Positions 56,562-64,000 of a stretch of 64,000 nucleotides of DNA are shown one piece after another. A model generated the notes under the pieces. It was not told where the DNA came from. It worked only from the letters and a program-made list of their open reading frames with translations, and ran no database searches. Made by a program: the position numbers and the translations under genes. Source of the DNA: Flavobacterium urumqiense (GTDB lineage Bacteria; Bacteroidota; Bacteroidia; Flavobacteriales; Flavobacteriaceae); assembly GCF_900108015.1 (NCBI RefSeq), contig NZ_FNVP01000005.1:62001-126000 (forward strand), given 5' to 3'. Each line of letters starts with the position of its first letter. Position 1 is the first letter of the stretch.

Positions 56562-56915
56562 ATGAACAACTTTTCTAAACAAGACAAGAACAACAAAATT
56601 AACATTATTTTTGTAATGGTAGTTTTTACTTTATTTTGTAATGTTTCTGTTTTTGGTCAAACTATAGAAAAAAATGAAGTTGTGAATACTGCAAATGAAA
56701 GTAACACTATCGCAAAACAAGAAAATACTTCTGTTTCTTCAAACATAAATTTTGTTCTTTGGTTCATGGGATCTAAGCAAAATCCTAACAGAACTATTTC
56801 AACAGATAGTATCAATACTAAGACGCAGATAATGACTTCTGGGATGGCACCAAATCGTTTGTTGATTAAAGCATTTTTGAAGAAAGCTATAAATTTAGAA
56901 AGTACAATCGCATAA
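56562..56915 (+). CDS. Small hypothetical exported protein
   Basis: A 117-residue protein with an N-terminal hydrophobic segment (about 13-31, ending VFGQ) that is either a signal peptide or an anchor, followed by a Asn/Ser/Thr-rich hydrophilic part. I recognise no family. The following hairpin ends the transcript. The 236-bp gap before it is AT-rich, with an imperfect GATTACAG/CTGTAATC-like tract. Confidence 0.6.
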   Translation: MNNFSKQDKNNKINIIFVMVVFTLFCNVSVFGQTIEKNEVVNTANESNTIAKQENTSVSSNINFVLWFMGSKQNPNRTISTDSINTKTQIMTSGMAPNRLLIKAFLKKAINLESTIA

Positions 56916-56940
56916 GTTTTAGATACAAATATCCAAATAT

Positions 56941-56978
56941 AAAAAAAACGCTAATTTATTAAATTAGCGTTTTTTTAT
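56941..56978. terminator. Bidirectional terminator between the hypothetical gene and prfC
   Basis: AAACGCTAATTT pairs with AAATTAGCGTTT around a 3-nt loop, with A and T tracts on the two sides. Confidence 0.92.
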
Positions 56979-56996
56979 GAAGTACTATTTTGATAA

Positions 56997-58586
56997 TTAT
57001 TCAAATTCTGATGTAAAGAATAATTTAACGTTCGGATATTTATTTTGTGTCATTTGAATTGTAAAATCAGAATCGGCTAAAAACACTAATTGTCCGTATT
57101 TATCATGCGCCAAGAACTTTTGTTTGATTCTTCTAAATTCTTTAAATTCATCACTTTTTGGATCGGTAGGTTTTACCCAACATGCTTTGTGTACTGGGAA
57201 ATTTTCATACGTACATTTTGCTCCGTATTCATGTTCTAAACGATATTGAATAACTTCATATTGAAGTGCACCTACCGTTCCAATGATCTTTCTGTTATTC
57301 ATTTCTAAGGTAAATAATTGCGCAACCCCTTCATCCATTAACTGATCGATCCCTTTGTCGAGCTGTTTCGCTTTCATGGGATCTGCATTATTAATGTATC
57401 TGAAATGTTCGGGAGAGAAACTTGGAATTCCTTTGAAACTCATAATTTCACCTTCTGTTAAAGTATCTCCAATTTTGAAATTCCCGGTATCGTGTAAACC
57501 TACAATATCACCAGGATAAGAAATATCTACGATTTCTTTCTTTTCAGCAAAGAAAGCATTCGGACTAGAAAATTTTAAATTCTTTTTTTGTCTAACGTGG
57601 TAATAAGGTTTGTTTCTTTCAAAAGTCCCGGATACAATTTTTATAAAGGCCAAACGGTCTCTGTGTTTTGGATCCATATTAGCATGAATTTTAAAAACAA
57701 ATCCAGTCATTTTCTCTTCTTTTGGATCTACTAATCGAGTTTCTGATTCTTTAGGTCTAGGCGAGGGGGCAATTTCTACAAAACAGTCCAATAATTCTCT
57801 CACTCCAAAATTATTTAAGGCAGAACCAAAAAATACTGGTTGTAATTTTCCATCTAAATAATCCTGACGATCAAATTTTGGATATACTTCGTCTATTAAC
57901 TCTAATTCTTCACGCAATTTATCAGCAGGTTTTTCGCCAATAATTTTCTCTAACTCAGGATTTTTGACATCTGAGAAAGCGATAGTTTCCTCGATATTCT
58001 TGCGGCTATCACCGCTAAATATGTTGATGTTTTGTTCCCAAAGGTTGTAAATTCCTTGAAAATCATAGCCCATTCCTATTGGAAAACTTAAAGGAGTAAC
58101 TGTTAAGCCCAGTTTTTGTTCCACTTCGTCCATAAGGTCAAAAGCATCTTTTCCTTCTCTGTCTAATTTATTGATAAATACAATAATTGGAATTTTACGC
58201 AATCGACAAACAGCAACTAATTTCTCTGTTTGTTCCTCCACACCTTTGGCAACATCAATTACAACAATAACGCTGTCAACAGCAGTTAAAGTTCTAAAAG
58301 TGTCCTCAGCAAAATCCTTGTGTCCTGGTGTATCGAGAATGTTTATCTTTTTGTTTTGATAATTGAATGCCAAAACAGAAGTAGAAACCGAAATTCCTCT
58401 CTGACGTTCAATTTCCATAAAGTCACTAGTAGCACCTTTTTTGATTTTGTTGTTTTTTACAGCACCTGCTTCTTGAATAGCACCACCAAAAAGGAGAAGT
58501 TTTTCAGTAAGTGTTGTTTTTCCAGCATCAGGATGTGAGATAATCCCGAATGTTCTTCTACGTTGTATTTCTTTTAAAAAGCTCAT
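56997..58586 (-). CDS. prfC: Peptide chain release factor 3
   Basis: RF3 is the GTPase that releases RF1/RF2 from the ribosome. The 529-residue protein has GTPase motifs HPDAGKTTLTE, DTPGHKDF and NKLDREG, and the RF3 segments RGISVSTSV and VGALQYEVIQYRLEHEY. Confidence 0.97.
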   Translation of the reverse strand: MSFLKEIQRRRTFGIISHPDAGKTTLTEKLLLFGGAIQEAGAVKNNKIKKGATSDFMEIERQRGISVSTSVLAFNYQNKKINILDTPGHKDFAEDTFRTLTAVDSVIVVIDVAKGVEEQTEKLVAVCRLRKIPIIVFINKLDREGKDAFDLMDEVEQKLGLTVTPLSFPIGMGYDFQGIYNLWEQNINIFSGDSRKNIEETIAFSDVKNPELEKIIGEKPADKLREELELIDEVYPKFDRQDYLDGKLQPVFFGSALNNFGVRELLDCFVEIAPSPRPKESETRLVDPKEEKMTGFVFKIHANMDPKHRDRLAFIKIVSGTFERNKPYYHVRQKKNLKFSSPNAFFAEKKEIVDISYPGDIVGLHDTGNFKIGDTLTEGEIMSFKGIPSFSPEHFRYINNADPMKAKQLDKGIDQLMDEGVAQLFTLEMNNRKIIGTVGALQYEVIQYRLEHEYGAKCTYENFPVHKACWVKPTDPKSDEFKEFRRIKQKFLAHDKYGQLVFLADSDFTIQMTQNKYPNVKLFFTSEFE

Positions 58587-58605
58587 GTATAATATAAATA
58601 GTATG

Positions 58606-58613
58606 CAAAAGTA
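58606..58613 (-). promoter_or_regulatory. -7 element of prfC
   Basis: The minus strand reads TACTTTTG, a full match, 20 bp before the start codon. Confidence 0.7.
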
Positions 58614-58774
58614 CTATTTATAAATGCCAATTAAAAAAATAGTATACTCTAATTAATTATGTTAATTCGGAAGATAGTATTGCGCTAATTTTATATCATA
58701 AAAGAATTAAATAGATTGATTGATTAATAGGAGAAAGGCTGCCTATTCTGCCAATCTCCAGAATATTTATGTTT

Positions 58775-59630
58775 TACATGTTGATGAACCAAACAGAATA
58801 TACATTTGGAGGCACTGGATTTTTATCCATTTATCTGCTTAGGTTGCTGGTGTCCAAGTCGATTTACCAGTAAAATCCTTAATTTGCGCATGGGCCCACT
58901 TAGTTTGGATACCTCTTTCTTGCCAAACGGATGATTTGTTGATATTTAGTATTAATCCGAAATTTCCATTATATCCATTTCTTCTTACAACATACTTATC
59001 ATTTTCAGCGTATAAAATAGAAGTCGTAGCAGTTGCTTTGTTTTTATGAATCTATCTTAAGTTGTTTAATTCGTTTTATTTAACCATTCTTGGTAATTTC
59101 CGTAAAAAAATTGCAAGATGCCCTTTAGAGTTAAAATAATAGAATAAGCCAATTCTTTCTTTCCAAATTTCATCTGTATCGTGGTTTGTAACAAAAGTAA
59201 CCGCTGTGCAAGGGTTTCTTTTACACATGACATCATCGTTAAAAACCGTAGGATTATCACCGTCAAAAGCATCAGTTATTTTATAGTAACAAGAAAAATA
59301 AAATACAGAACGGTTGTCGTTGTTCGTCCAATCGTTGAATGTGTTTACGTTTGAATGCCGCAATTCACCCACAGAAAATCCTCATGTATGTGCATTCCAA
59401 CTAATGACAACCCATGAACCAAAACCTTTTCCGTAGTAAAATCTCCATCCTTCAAATTTTATAATGTTTTTATAATATTTTTCTACTATATCCGCTCTCA
59501 ACCGCAGCCAATTTTGAACATTTGCGGCGGCAAAAATCATAAAATCCTTTAAAAGCTACTTTGCCGTTATTTTCGAATTAGTTTTTATAAAAATCTGCTT
59601 TAGTTCTAGGTAATTTTCATGAGGACGCAA
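58775..59630 (-). pseudogene. Decayed alpha-amylase (GH13) gene fragment
   Basis: Conceptual translation on the minus strand gives segments that line up, in order, with an alpha-amylase: NVQNWL, GWRFYYGKGFGSWVV, SVGEL, DAFDGDNPTVFNDD, KRNPCTAVTFVTNHDTDEIW, EEWLNK-like QEWLNK, then TSILYAENDKYVVRRNGYNGN, WQERG, IKDFTGKSTW, KIQC and a closing PPNVYSVWF. The reading is broken by in-frame stops (after SKITAK and NAHT), at least two frameshifts and another stop near the end. The family nucleophile Asp in GWRFDYV is Tyr here, while the acid Glu (VGEL) and NHD remain. The N-terminal third is missing. The rest of the 58587-60285 gap is AT-rich with no gene. Confidence 0.82.
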
Positions 59631-60198
59631 ACGTAAAATTAGTATAAGTTTGTTTTCCTGTAAAAAGGTTGTTTTCTAATTACCCTCGGCTATTGTTCAG
59701 TTAATTTATATATTTAGTAACTGGTCCTATAATAATCGTTGTAATGTTTTTACGAAAACATAATAGTGTTAAAAAAGTTTTTTAAAATGTAGTCTAAAAT
59801 GAGAGTTTTAATAGTTTTCAATCCAGTTTGATTTTAATTTTACAGAAAAGGTGGTAGGTTTTCTAAAGAAATGGCAACTAAAAAATAAATAGAAGATTGA
59901 ACAATTATGGTAAATGAATAAAATTTGAGAAAGTAAAAAAGGAGATGTTGATTTAAAGAACAACTGATTTATAATTATTTGACGTTATTTTGTTCCTTTT
60001 TAATTTAAATTGTTACGTTAAGTTATGGACTTTTAGGAAGTATTTAAAGTAATAAATTAATGCGTTTTACAAATTTTTGTTAATAGTACCAAGGAAACTT
60101 GTATTATGTAATTGAATTGTTATTTTTGTTGGTTTTTACTTTAAAGAATTGTCAGTATTTGTACTGTAAATTCAAACCGTTTCTTGACTCTTAAAGTG

Positions 60199-60206
60199 TA
60201 TATTTG
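60199..60206 (+). promoter_or_regulatory. Possible -7 element of the SurA-like gene
   Basis: TATATTTG is a full match about 80-100 bp before the gene. TATTTTTG at 60121-60128 is another candidate. Confidence 0.4.
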
Positions 60207-60285
60207 GCCAAAATCAATATAATCTTTTTGAAACAGATTTAAAGAAAAAATTTACAATACATTACGCTATTAATATATCATAAAA

Positions 60286-61713
60286 ATGCCATTAAAAACA
60301 GTACAAATGAGGTTCATAAACAATAAAATTGCACTAACTTTCTTTCTCTTAGTATTTTCAAGTGCAATTACAAAGGCACAAGAAATTATTAAAGACAGTA
60401 CGATTGTTTCTGTAAAAAAAACACAATCTAATCAAAAACAAAAAATAGACGGCGTCATTGCTACTGTTGGAGATTATATTATATTAGATTCAGATATAGA
60501 CAAATCCTATTTGGAAATTTCAGGACAAGGCGGTTCTGTAAAAGATATTACAAGATGTCAAATGTTGGGAAAATTAATGGAAGATAAATTGTACGCGCAT
60601 CAAGCTATACAAGATAGTATCAAGGTGTCTGATTCTGAAATAAAAGGGATGATGGATGATCGCGTGAGTTATATGACGGAGCAATTAGGGTCTCTTGAGA
60701 AAGTAGTGAAGTATTACAAGAAAAATAATGAAGAAGAGTTTAGAACCTATTTTTTTGATATTTTGAAGGAACAAAAACTGACTTCAGAAATGCAAAAAAA
60801 GATTGTAGACGAAGTGGAAATTACACCAGAAGAAGTTCGTAATTTTTTCAAAAAAATTCCTACTGTTGATCTTCCTCTTTTTGGCGCAGAAATGGAAGTA
60901 GCGCAAATTATCGTTACTCCAAAAGTGTCTGATGCGGACAAACAGATAGTTATTGATAAATTGAATGGCTTCAAGAAAGAATGTCAAGAAGGGTCAAGTT
61001 TTGCTACAAAAGCGGTGCTGTACTCGCAAGATCCGGGTTCTAGCACTAATGGGGGATATTACAAAATGAATCGCAGGACTCCATTTGTAAAAGAATTTAA
61101 AGATGTTGCCTTTAGTCTTGCTGAAGGAGAAATTTCGGCGCCGTTTGAAACATCTTTTGGTTTTCATATAATTTATATCGAAAAAATAAAAGGACAAGAA
61201 ATAGAATTACGTCATATTTTATTGACGCCATCTGTTACTGAAGCGTCTATGAAAGAAGCTAAGGAAAAAATTGAATTAATCAGAAAAAAGATTGAAAGCA
61301 CAGAAGTTAACTTTGCGGAAGCTGCTAGATCTATGTCAGACGAAAAAGAAACTAAAGTAAATGGTGGAGCTTTAATCAATCCTAAAACGCAAGATACTCG
61401 TTTTGAATTGACTAAAATGGACCCTAGTTTGTACAGTCAGGTTTCAAATTTGAAAGAAGGAGAAGTTTCTTTACCATTATTGGAAGACGAACAAGGTAAG
61501 AAAAAATACAAATTAATTACCGTAACGAATCGAATTGATGAACACACTGCTGATTATGGTAAGGATTACATCAAAATTAAAGAATTGGCTTTGAAAGAAA
61601 AACAAATTAAAACCATCGGAAAATGGTTTGACGAGAAAATTAAAGAAACCTATATTAAAGTTATTGGAGAATACAGAGATTGTGCTTTCACCAACAATTG
61701 GTTAAAAAAATAA
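60286..61713 (+). CDS. Periplasmic peptidyl-prolyl isomerase, SurA/PpiC type
   Basis: A 475-residue exported chaperone for outer-membrane proteins. A signal peptide ends near TKAQ. A SurA N-terminal-like domain follows (DGVIATVGDYIILDSDI), then two parvulin domains (AQIIVTPKVSDADK, GGYYKMNRRTPFVKEFKDVAF in part; ELRHILLTPSVTEA, GGALINPKTQ). The start may be the first ATG or the one at 60307. A single strong terminator follows. Confidence 0.88.
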   Translation: MPLKTVQMRFINNKIALTFFLLVFSSAITKAQEIIKDSTIVSVKKTQSNQKQKIDGVIATVGDYIILDSDIDKSYLEISGQGGSVKDITRCQMLGKLMEDKLYAHQAIQDSIKVSDSEIKGMMDDRVSYMTEQLGSLEKVVKYYKKNNEEEFRTYFFDILKEQKLTSEMQKKIVDEVEITPEEVRNFFKKIPTVDLPLFGAEMEVAQIIVTPKVSDADKQIVIDKLNGFKKECQEGSSFATKAVLYSQDPGSSTNGGYYKMNRRTPFVKEFKDVAFSLAEGEISAPFETSFGFHIIYIEKIKGQEIELRHILLTPSVTEASMKEAKEKIELIRKKIESTEVNFAEAARSMSDEKETKVNGGALINPKTQDTRFELTKMDPSLYSQVSNLKEGEVSLPLLEDEQGKKKYKLITVTNRIDEHTADYGKDYIKIKELALKEKQIKTIGKWFDEKIKETYIKVIGEYRDCAFTNNWLKK

Positions 61714-61728
61714 TTTTTATAAAATAAA

Positions 61729-61773
61729 TAAAAAGAGTTAGCTTTATGAATTCATATCGCTAACTCTTTTTTA
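61729..61773 (+). terminator. Terminator after the SurA-like gene
   Basis: AAAAGAGTTAGC pairs with GCTAACTCTTTT around a 16-nt loop and ends in Ts, just before the MoxR gene. Confidence 0.9.
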
Positions 61774-61792
61774 ATTTAATAAACAGTCGAAA

Positions 61793-62746
61793 ATGTCTGA
61801 AGTAGCTGCAATACATAACCTAGTTCAAAAAAGGAATGAACTAAAGAACGAAATAGCAAAAATAATTGTGGGTCAGGATGCAGTGGTAGATCAAATTTTA
61901 CTTTGTATTTTTTCTGGAGGGCATGCACTTTTAGTAGGTGTTCCTGGGTTAGCAAAAACTTTGATGGTAAATACTTTGGCGCAAGCCTTGGGATTGGATT
62001 TTAAAAGAATTCAATTTACTCCGGATTTGATGCCATCTGATATTTTGGGAAGCGAAATATTAGATGAAAGTCGTAAGTTCAAGTTTATAAAAGGACCTGT
62101 TTTTTCGAATATTATTTTGGCGGATGAAATAAACAGAACGCCTCCTAAAACTCAGGCAGCACTACTTGAAGCAATGCAGGAACGTTCGGTTACTATTGCC
62201 GGGGAGAATTATAAATTAGATCGGCCTTATTTTGTTTTAGCTACTCAAAATCCAATTGAGCAGGAAGGGACGTATCCTTTGCCTGAAGCACAATTAGACC
62301 GATTTATGTTTGCCATAAAACTTGAATATCCTTCTTTTCAGGAAGAAGTTCAAGTGGTAAAACGTACAACGTCAGATTCGAGTGAAACTATAAATCCGTT
62401 ATTTACTGCACAAGAGATTATTGATTTTCAACAATTGATTCGCAGAATTCCAGTGGCTGATAATGTGATTGAATATGCAGTGACTTTGGTTAGTAAAACC
62501 AGACCTGATAATCCATTGTCAAACGAGTTTGTGAAGAATTATTTGGATTGGGGAGCAGGACCAAGAGCCTCGCAAAATTTAATTTTGGCTGCAAAAGCCA
62601 ATGCTGCTTTCAATGGTAAATTTTCACCGGATATAGAGGATGTAAAAGCAGTGGCAACCGGTATTTTAAGACATCGAATAATTAAAAATTATAAAGCGGA
62701 TGCTGAAGGAATTACCGAAGAAGCTATTATTCAGAAGCTGATGTAG
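61793..62746 (+). CDS. MoxR family AAA+ ATPase
   Basis: A 317-residue ATPase that helps assemble or activate protein complexes. Walker A is GVPGLAKT, Walker B IILADEINR, and sensor segments are ATQNPIEQEGTYPLPEAQLDRF (in part). MoxR genes are often followed by DUF58 and VWA genes; here a terminator and acnB follow, so partners must be encoded elsewhere. Confidence 0.93.
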   Translation: MSEVAAIHNLVQKRNELKNEIAKIIVGQDAVVDQILLCIFSGGHALLVGVPGLAKTLMVNTLAQALGLDFKRIQFTPDLMPSDILGSEILDESRKFKFIKGPVFSNIILADEINRTPPKTQAALLEAMQERSVTIAGENYKLDRPYFVLATQNPIEQEGTYPLPEAQLDRFMFAIKLEYPSFQEEVQVVKRTTSDSSETINPLFTAQEIIDFQQLIRRIPVADNVIEYAVTLVSKTRPDNPLSNEFVKNYLDWGAGPRASQNLILAAKANAAFNGKFSPDIEDVKAVATGILRHRIIKNYKADAEGITEEAIIQKLM

Positions 62747-62762
62747 TAATTTTTAATATTGA

Positions 62763-62806
62763 GAAAAAAGCCAAACAAATTTCTAAAACTTGTTTGGCTT
62801 TTTTTG
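62763..62806 (+). terminator. Terminator after the MoxR gene
   Basis: AAAAAGCCAAACAA pairs with TTGTTTGGCTTTTT and ends in a T run. The 397-bp gap to acnB otherwise holds only AT-rich sequence and the acnB promoter. Confidence 0.93.
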
Positions 62807-63097
62807 TTTTTATTTAATATTTTAGTTTGACCAAAAGAGTATTTAAAAATACAACTACAACGTTATAAGTGATGATTTAGAAAGGTTCTTAGCTGAAAGC
62901 AGTGTAAAATCTCACTAGAGAAGTAACATTAAATTTCAACTTTCTTAACGAAAAGATTTTAAATTATTGATAATTCATTATTTTAATTTAAAATTGAATT
63001 TTTGACAATAAAAAGCAGTGAAACTCTTTATTTTGTAATAATAATTTTTGAAAAAGCTACATCTATTATATTTTTTTTAATTCTCGGCTTTAATTCC

Positions 63098-63105
63098 TAA
63101 ATTTG
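63098..63105 (+). promoter_or_regulatory. -7 element of acnB
   Basis: TAAATTTG is a full match, 39 bp before the ATG. Confidence 0.7.
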
Positions 63106-63143
63106 CGTACAGAAAATAAAAATACCAAGAAAAGACTTTTATT

Positions 63144-64000
63144 ATGAATATTTATAAGGATTACATTCAAGAGATTGAAGAACGAAAAGGCCAAGGGCTT
63201 CACCCAAAGCCAATTGATGGCGGCGAATTGTTAAGCGAAATCATTGTGCAAATTAAAGATTTAAATAATGAGTACAGAGCAGATTCTCTTAACTTCTTTA
63301 TTTACAATGTTGTTCCAGGAACTACTCCTGCCGCTACTTTAAAAGCTAGTTTTTTAAAAGAAATCGTTCTAGGTCAATCAGTAGTTGCTGAAATTACGCC
63401 CGCTTTTGCTTTAGAGTTATTGTCGCATATGAAAGGTGGAACTTCTATAGAGGTATTACTTGACTTAGCTTTAGGTAATGATGTTGCTATTGCAAAAGAT
63501 GCTGCGGAAGTTTTAAAGACACAAGTTTTTCTTTATGAAGCAGATACAGATCGTTTAGAAGCTGCTTTCAAAAGCGGTAACGGAATAGCGAAAGAAATTC
63601 TAAAGAGCTATGCTAATGCTGAGTTCTTTACTAAATTACCGGAAATAGCAGAAGAAATTAAGATAGTTACTTTTATTGCTGGTGAAGGAGATATTTCAAC
63701 TGATTTACTTTCTCCAGGTAACCAAGCGCATTCAAGATCAGATCGTGAACTTCATGGTAAATGTTTGATTTCTCCTGAAGCACAAGATGAAATCAAAGCA
63801 CTACAAGCACAGCATCTTGACAAAAGCGTGATGTTGATTGCTGAAAAAGGTACTATGGGTGTTGGTTCATCAAGAATGTCAGGTGTAAACAATGTGGCTC
63901 TTTGGACTGGTAAACAAGCAAGTCCTTATGTCCCATTTGTTAATTTTGCTCCAATTGTTGCAGGAACAAATGGTATATCTCCGATTTTCCTTACAACTGT
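63144..64000 (+). CDS. acnB: Aconitate hydratase B, N-terminal part (runs off the window)
   Basis: An open frame of 285 codons from the ATG at 63144 to the window edge. It begins MNIYKDYIQEIEERKGQGLHP and continues with the N-terminal HEAT-like domain (FLYEADTDRLEAAF) and the start of the swivel domain (GDISTDLLSPGNQAHSRSDRELHG in part; GTMGVGSSRMSGVNN). These match AcnB, the bifunctional citrate-cycle aconitase/2-methylisocitrate dehydratase. The iron-sulfur cysteines lie beyond the window. Confidence 0.95.
   Translation, partial: MNIYKDYIQEIEERKGQGLHPKPIDGGELLSEIIVQIKDLNNEYRADSLNFFIYNVVPGTTPAATLKASFLKEIVLGQSVVAEITPAFALELLSHMKGGTSIEVLLDLALGNDVAIAKDAAEVLKTQVFLYEADTDRLEAAFKSGNGIAKEILKSYANAEFFTKLPEIAEEIKIVTFIAGEGDISTDLLSPGNQAHSRSDRELHGKCLISPEAQDEIKALQAQHLDKSVMLIAEKGTMGVGSSRMSGVNNVALWTGKQASPYVPFVNFAPIVAGTNGISPIFLTT

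Noticed and set aside
59076..59372. 98-residue minus-strand frame as a real small gene
   Set aside because: Its sequence continues the reading of the broken alpha-amylase on both sides, so it is a fragment of a pseudogene.
1..64000. CRISPR arrays, rRNA genes, insertion sequences with transposase, prophage
   Set aside because: No regularly spaced direct repeats, rRNA signatures or transposase-like frames were found on reading through the window.

Overview
The window is chromosomal DNA of a Bacteroidota bacterium, almost certainly Flavobacterium or a close relative. The base composition is AT-rich. Many promoters carry the Bacteroidota -7 element TAnnTTTG. There are a SusC/SusD pair and several outer-membrane proteins with Flavobacterium-type signal peptides, GxxG/CCCG-type intergenic palindromes, and an rpsU gene with the extended Shine-Dalgarno sequence described for this phylum.

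Layout. (1) 1-4149, minus strand: ric (scdA), nrdD, a very short gene carrying only the glycyl-radical motif of the class III ribonucleotide reductase, nrdG, and the start of a CopD-like membrane protein. (2) 4150-15737, plus strand: a denitrification island. It holds norC, norB, norQ, norD, a hemerythrin-PAS protein, norE and norF, followed by a separately promoted nirK-cytochrome c fusion, a stand-alone cytochrome c, nirV, sco and an outer-membrane porin. It would reduce nitrite to NO and NO to N2O; no nosZ or nitrate reductase is in the window. (3) 15900-19399: a small metal-binding membrane protein, a lipoprotein and a TonB receptor with the CxxxM/HxM copper motif of OprC/NosA, plausibly the copper supply for NirK. 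(4) 19420-20225: a DUF433/DUF5615 toxin-antitoxin-like pair flanked by two copies of one hairpin. (5) 20248-40718: housekeeping genes (lysS, lipB, rnhB, a cystathionine beta-synthase-like enzyme, an exonuclease, an amino-acid permease, an acyl-CoA dehydrogenase) with SusC/SusD and other surface proteins between them. (6) 41031-56325: a translation and transcription block in the enterobacterial order: rpsU, xerC, hpf, tRNA-Thr, tRNA-Tyr, tRNA-Thr, tuf, tRNA-Trp, secE, nusG, rplK, rplA, rplJ, rplL, rpoB, rpoC and a DUF3467 gene. (7) 56326-64000: prfC, a decayed alpha-amylase gene, a SurA-like isomerase, a MoxR ATPase and the 5' part of acnB.

The most notable points are these. The nrdD gene appears to be split, so that the radical-carrying glycine is made as a separate 54-residue protein inside a nitric-oxide-responsive-looking operon. 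FNR-type dyads and a second palindrome (AARGAYA-N4-TGTCTTT) recur at the ric, nor and nir promoters with consistent spacing, suggesting one shared anaerobic/NO control circuit. The copper receptor operon next to nirK carries a related dyad. All coordinates and motifs were read by eye; family names rest on recognised motifs, not on a database search.
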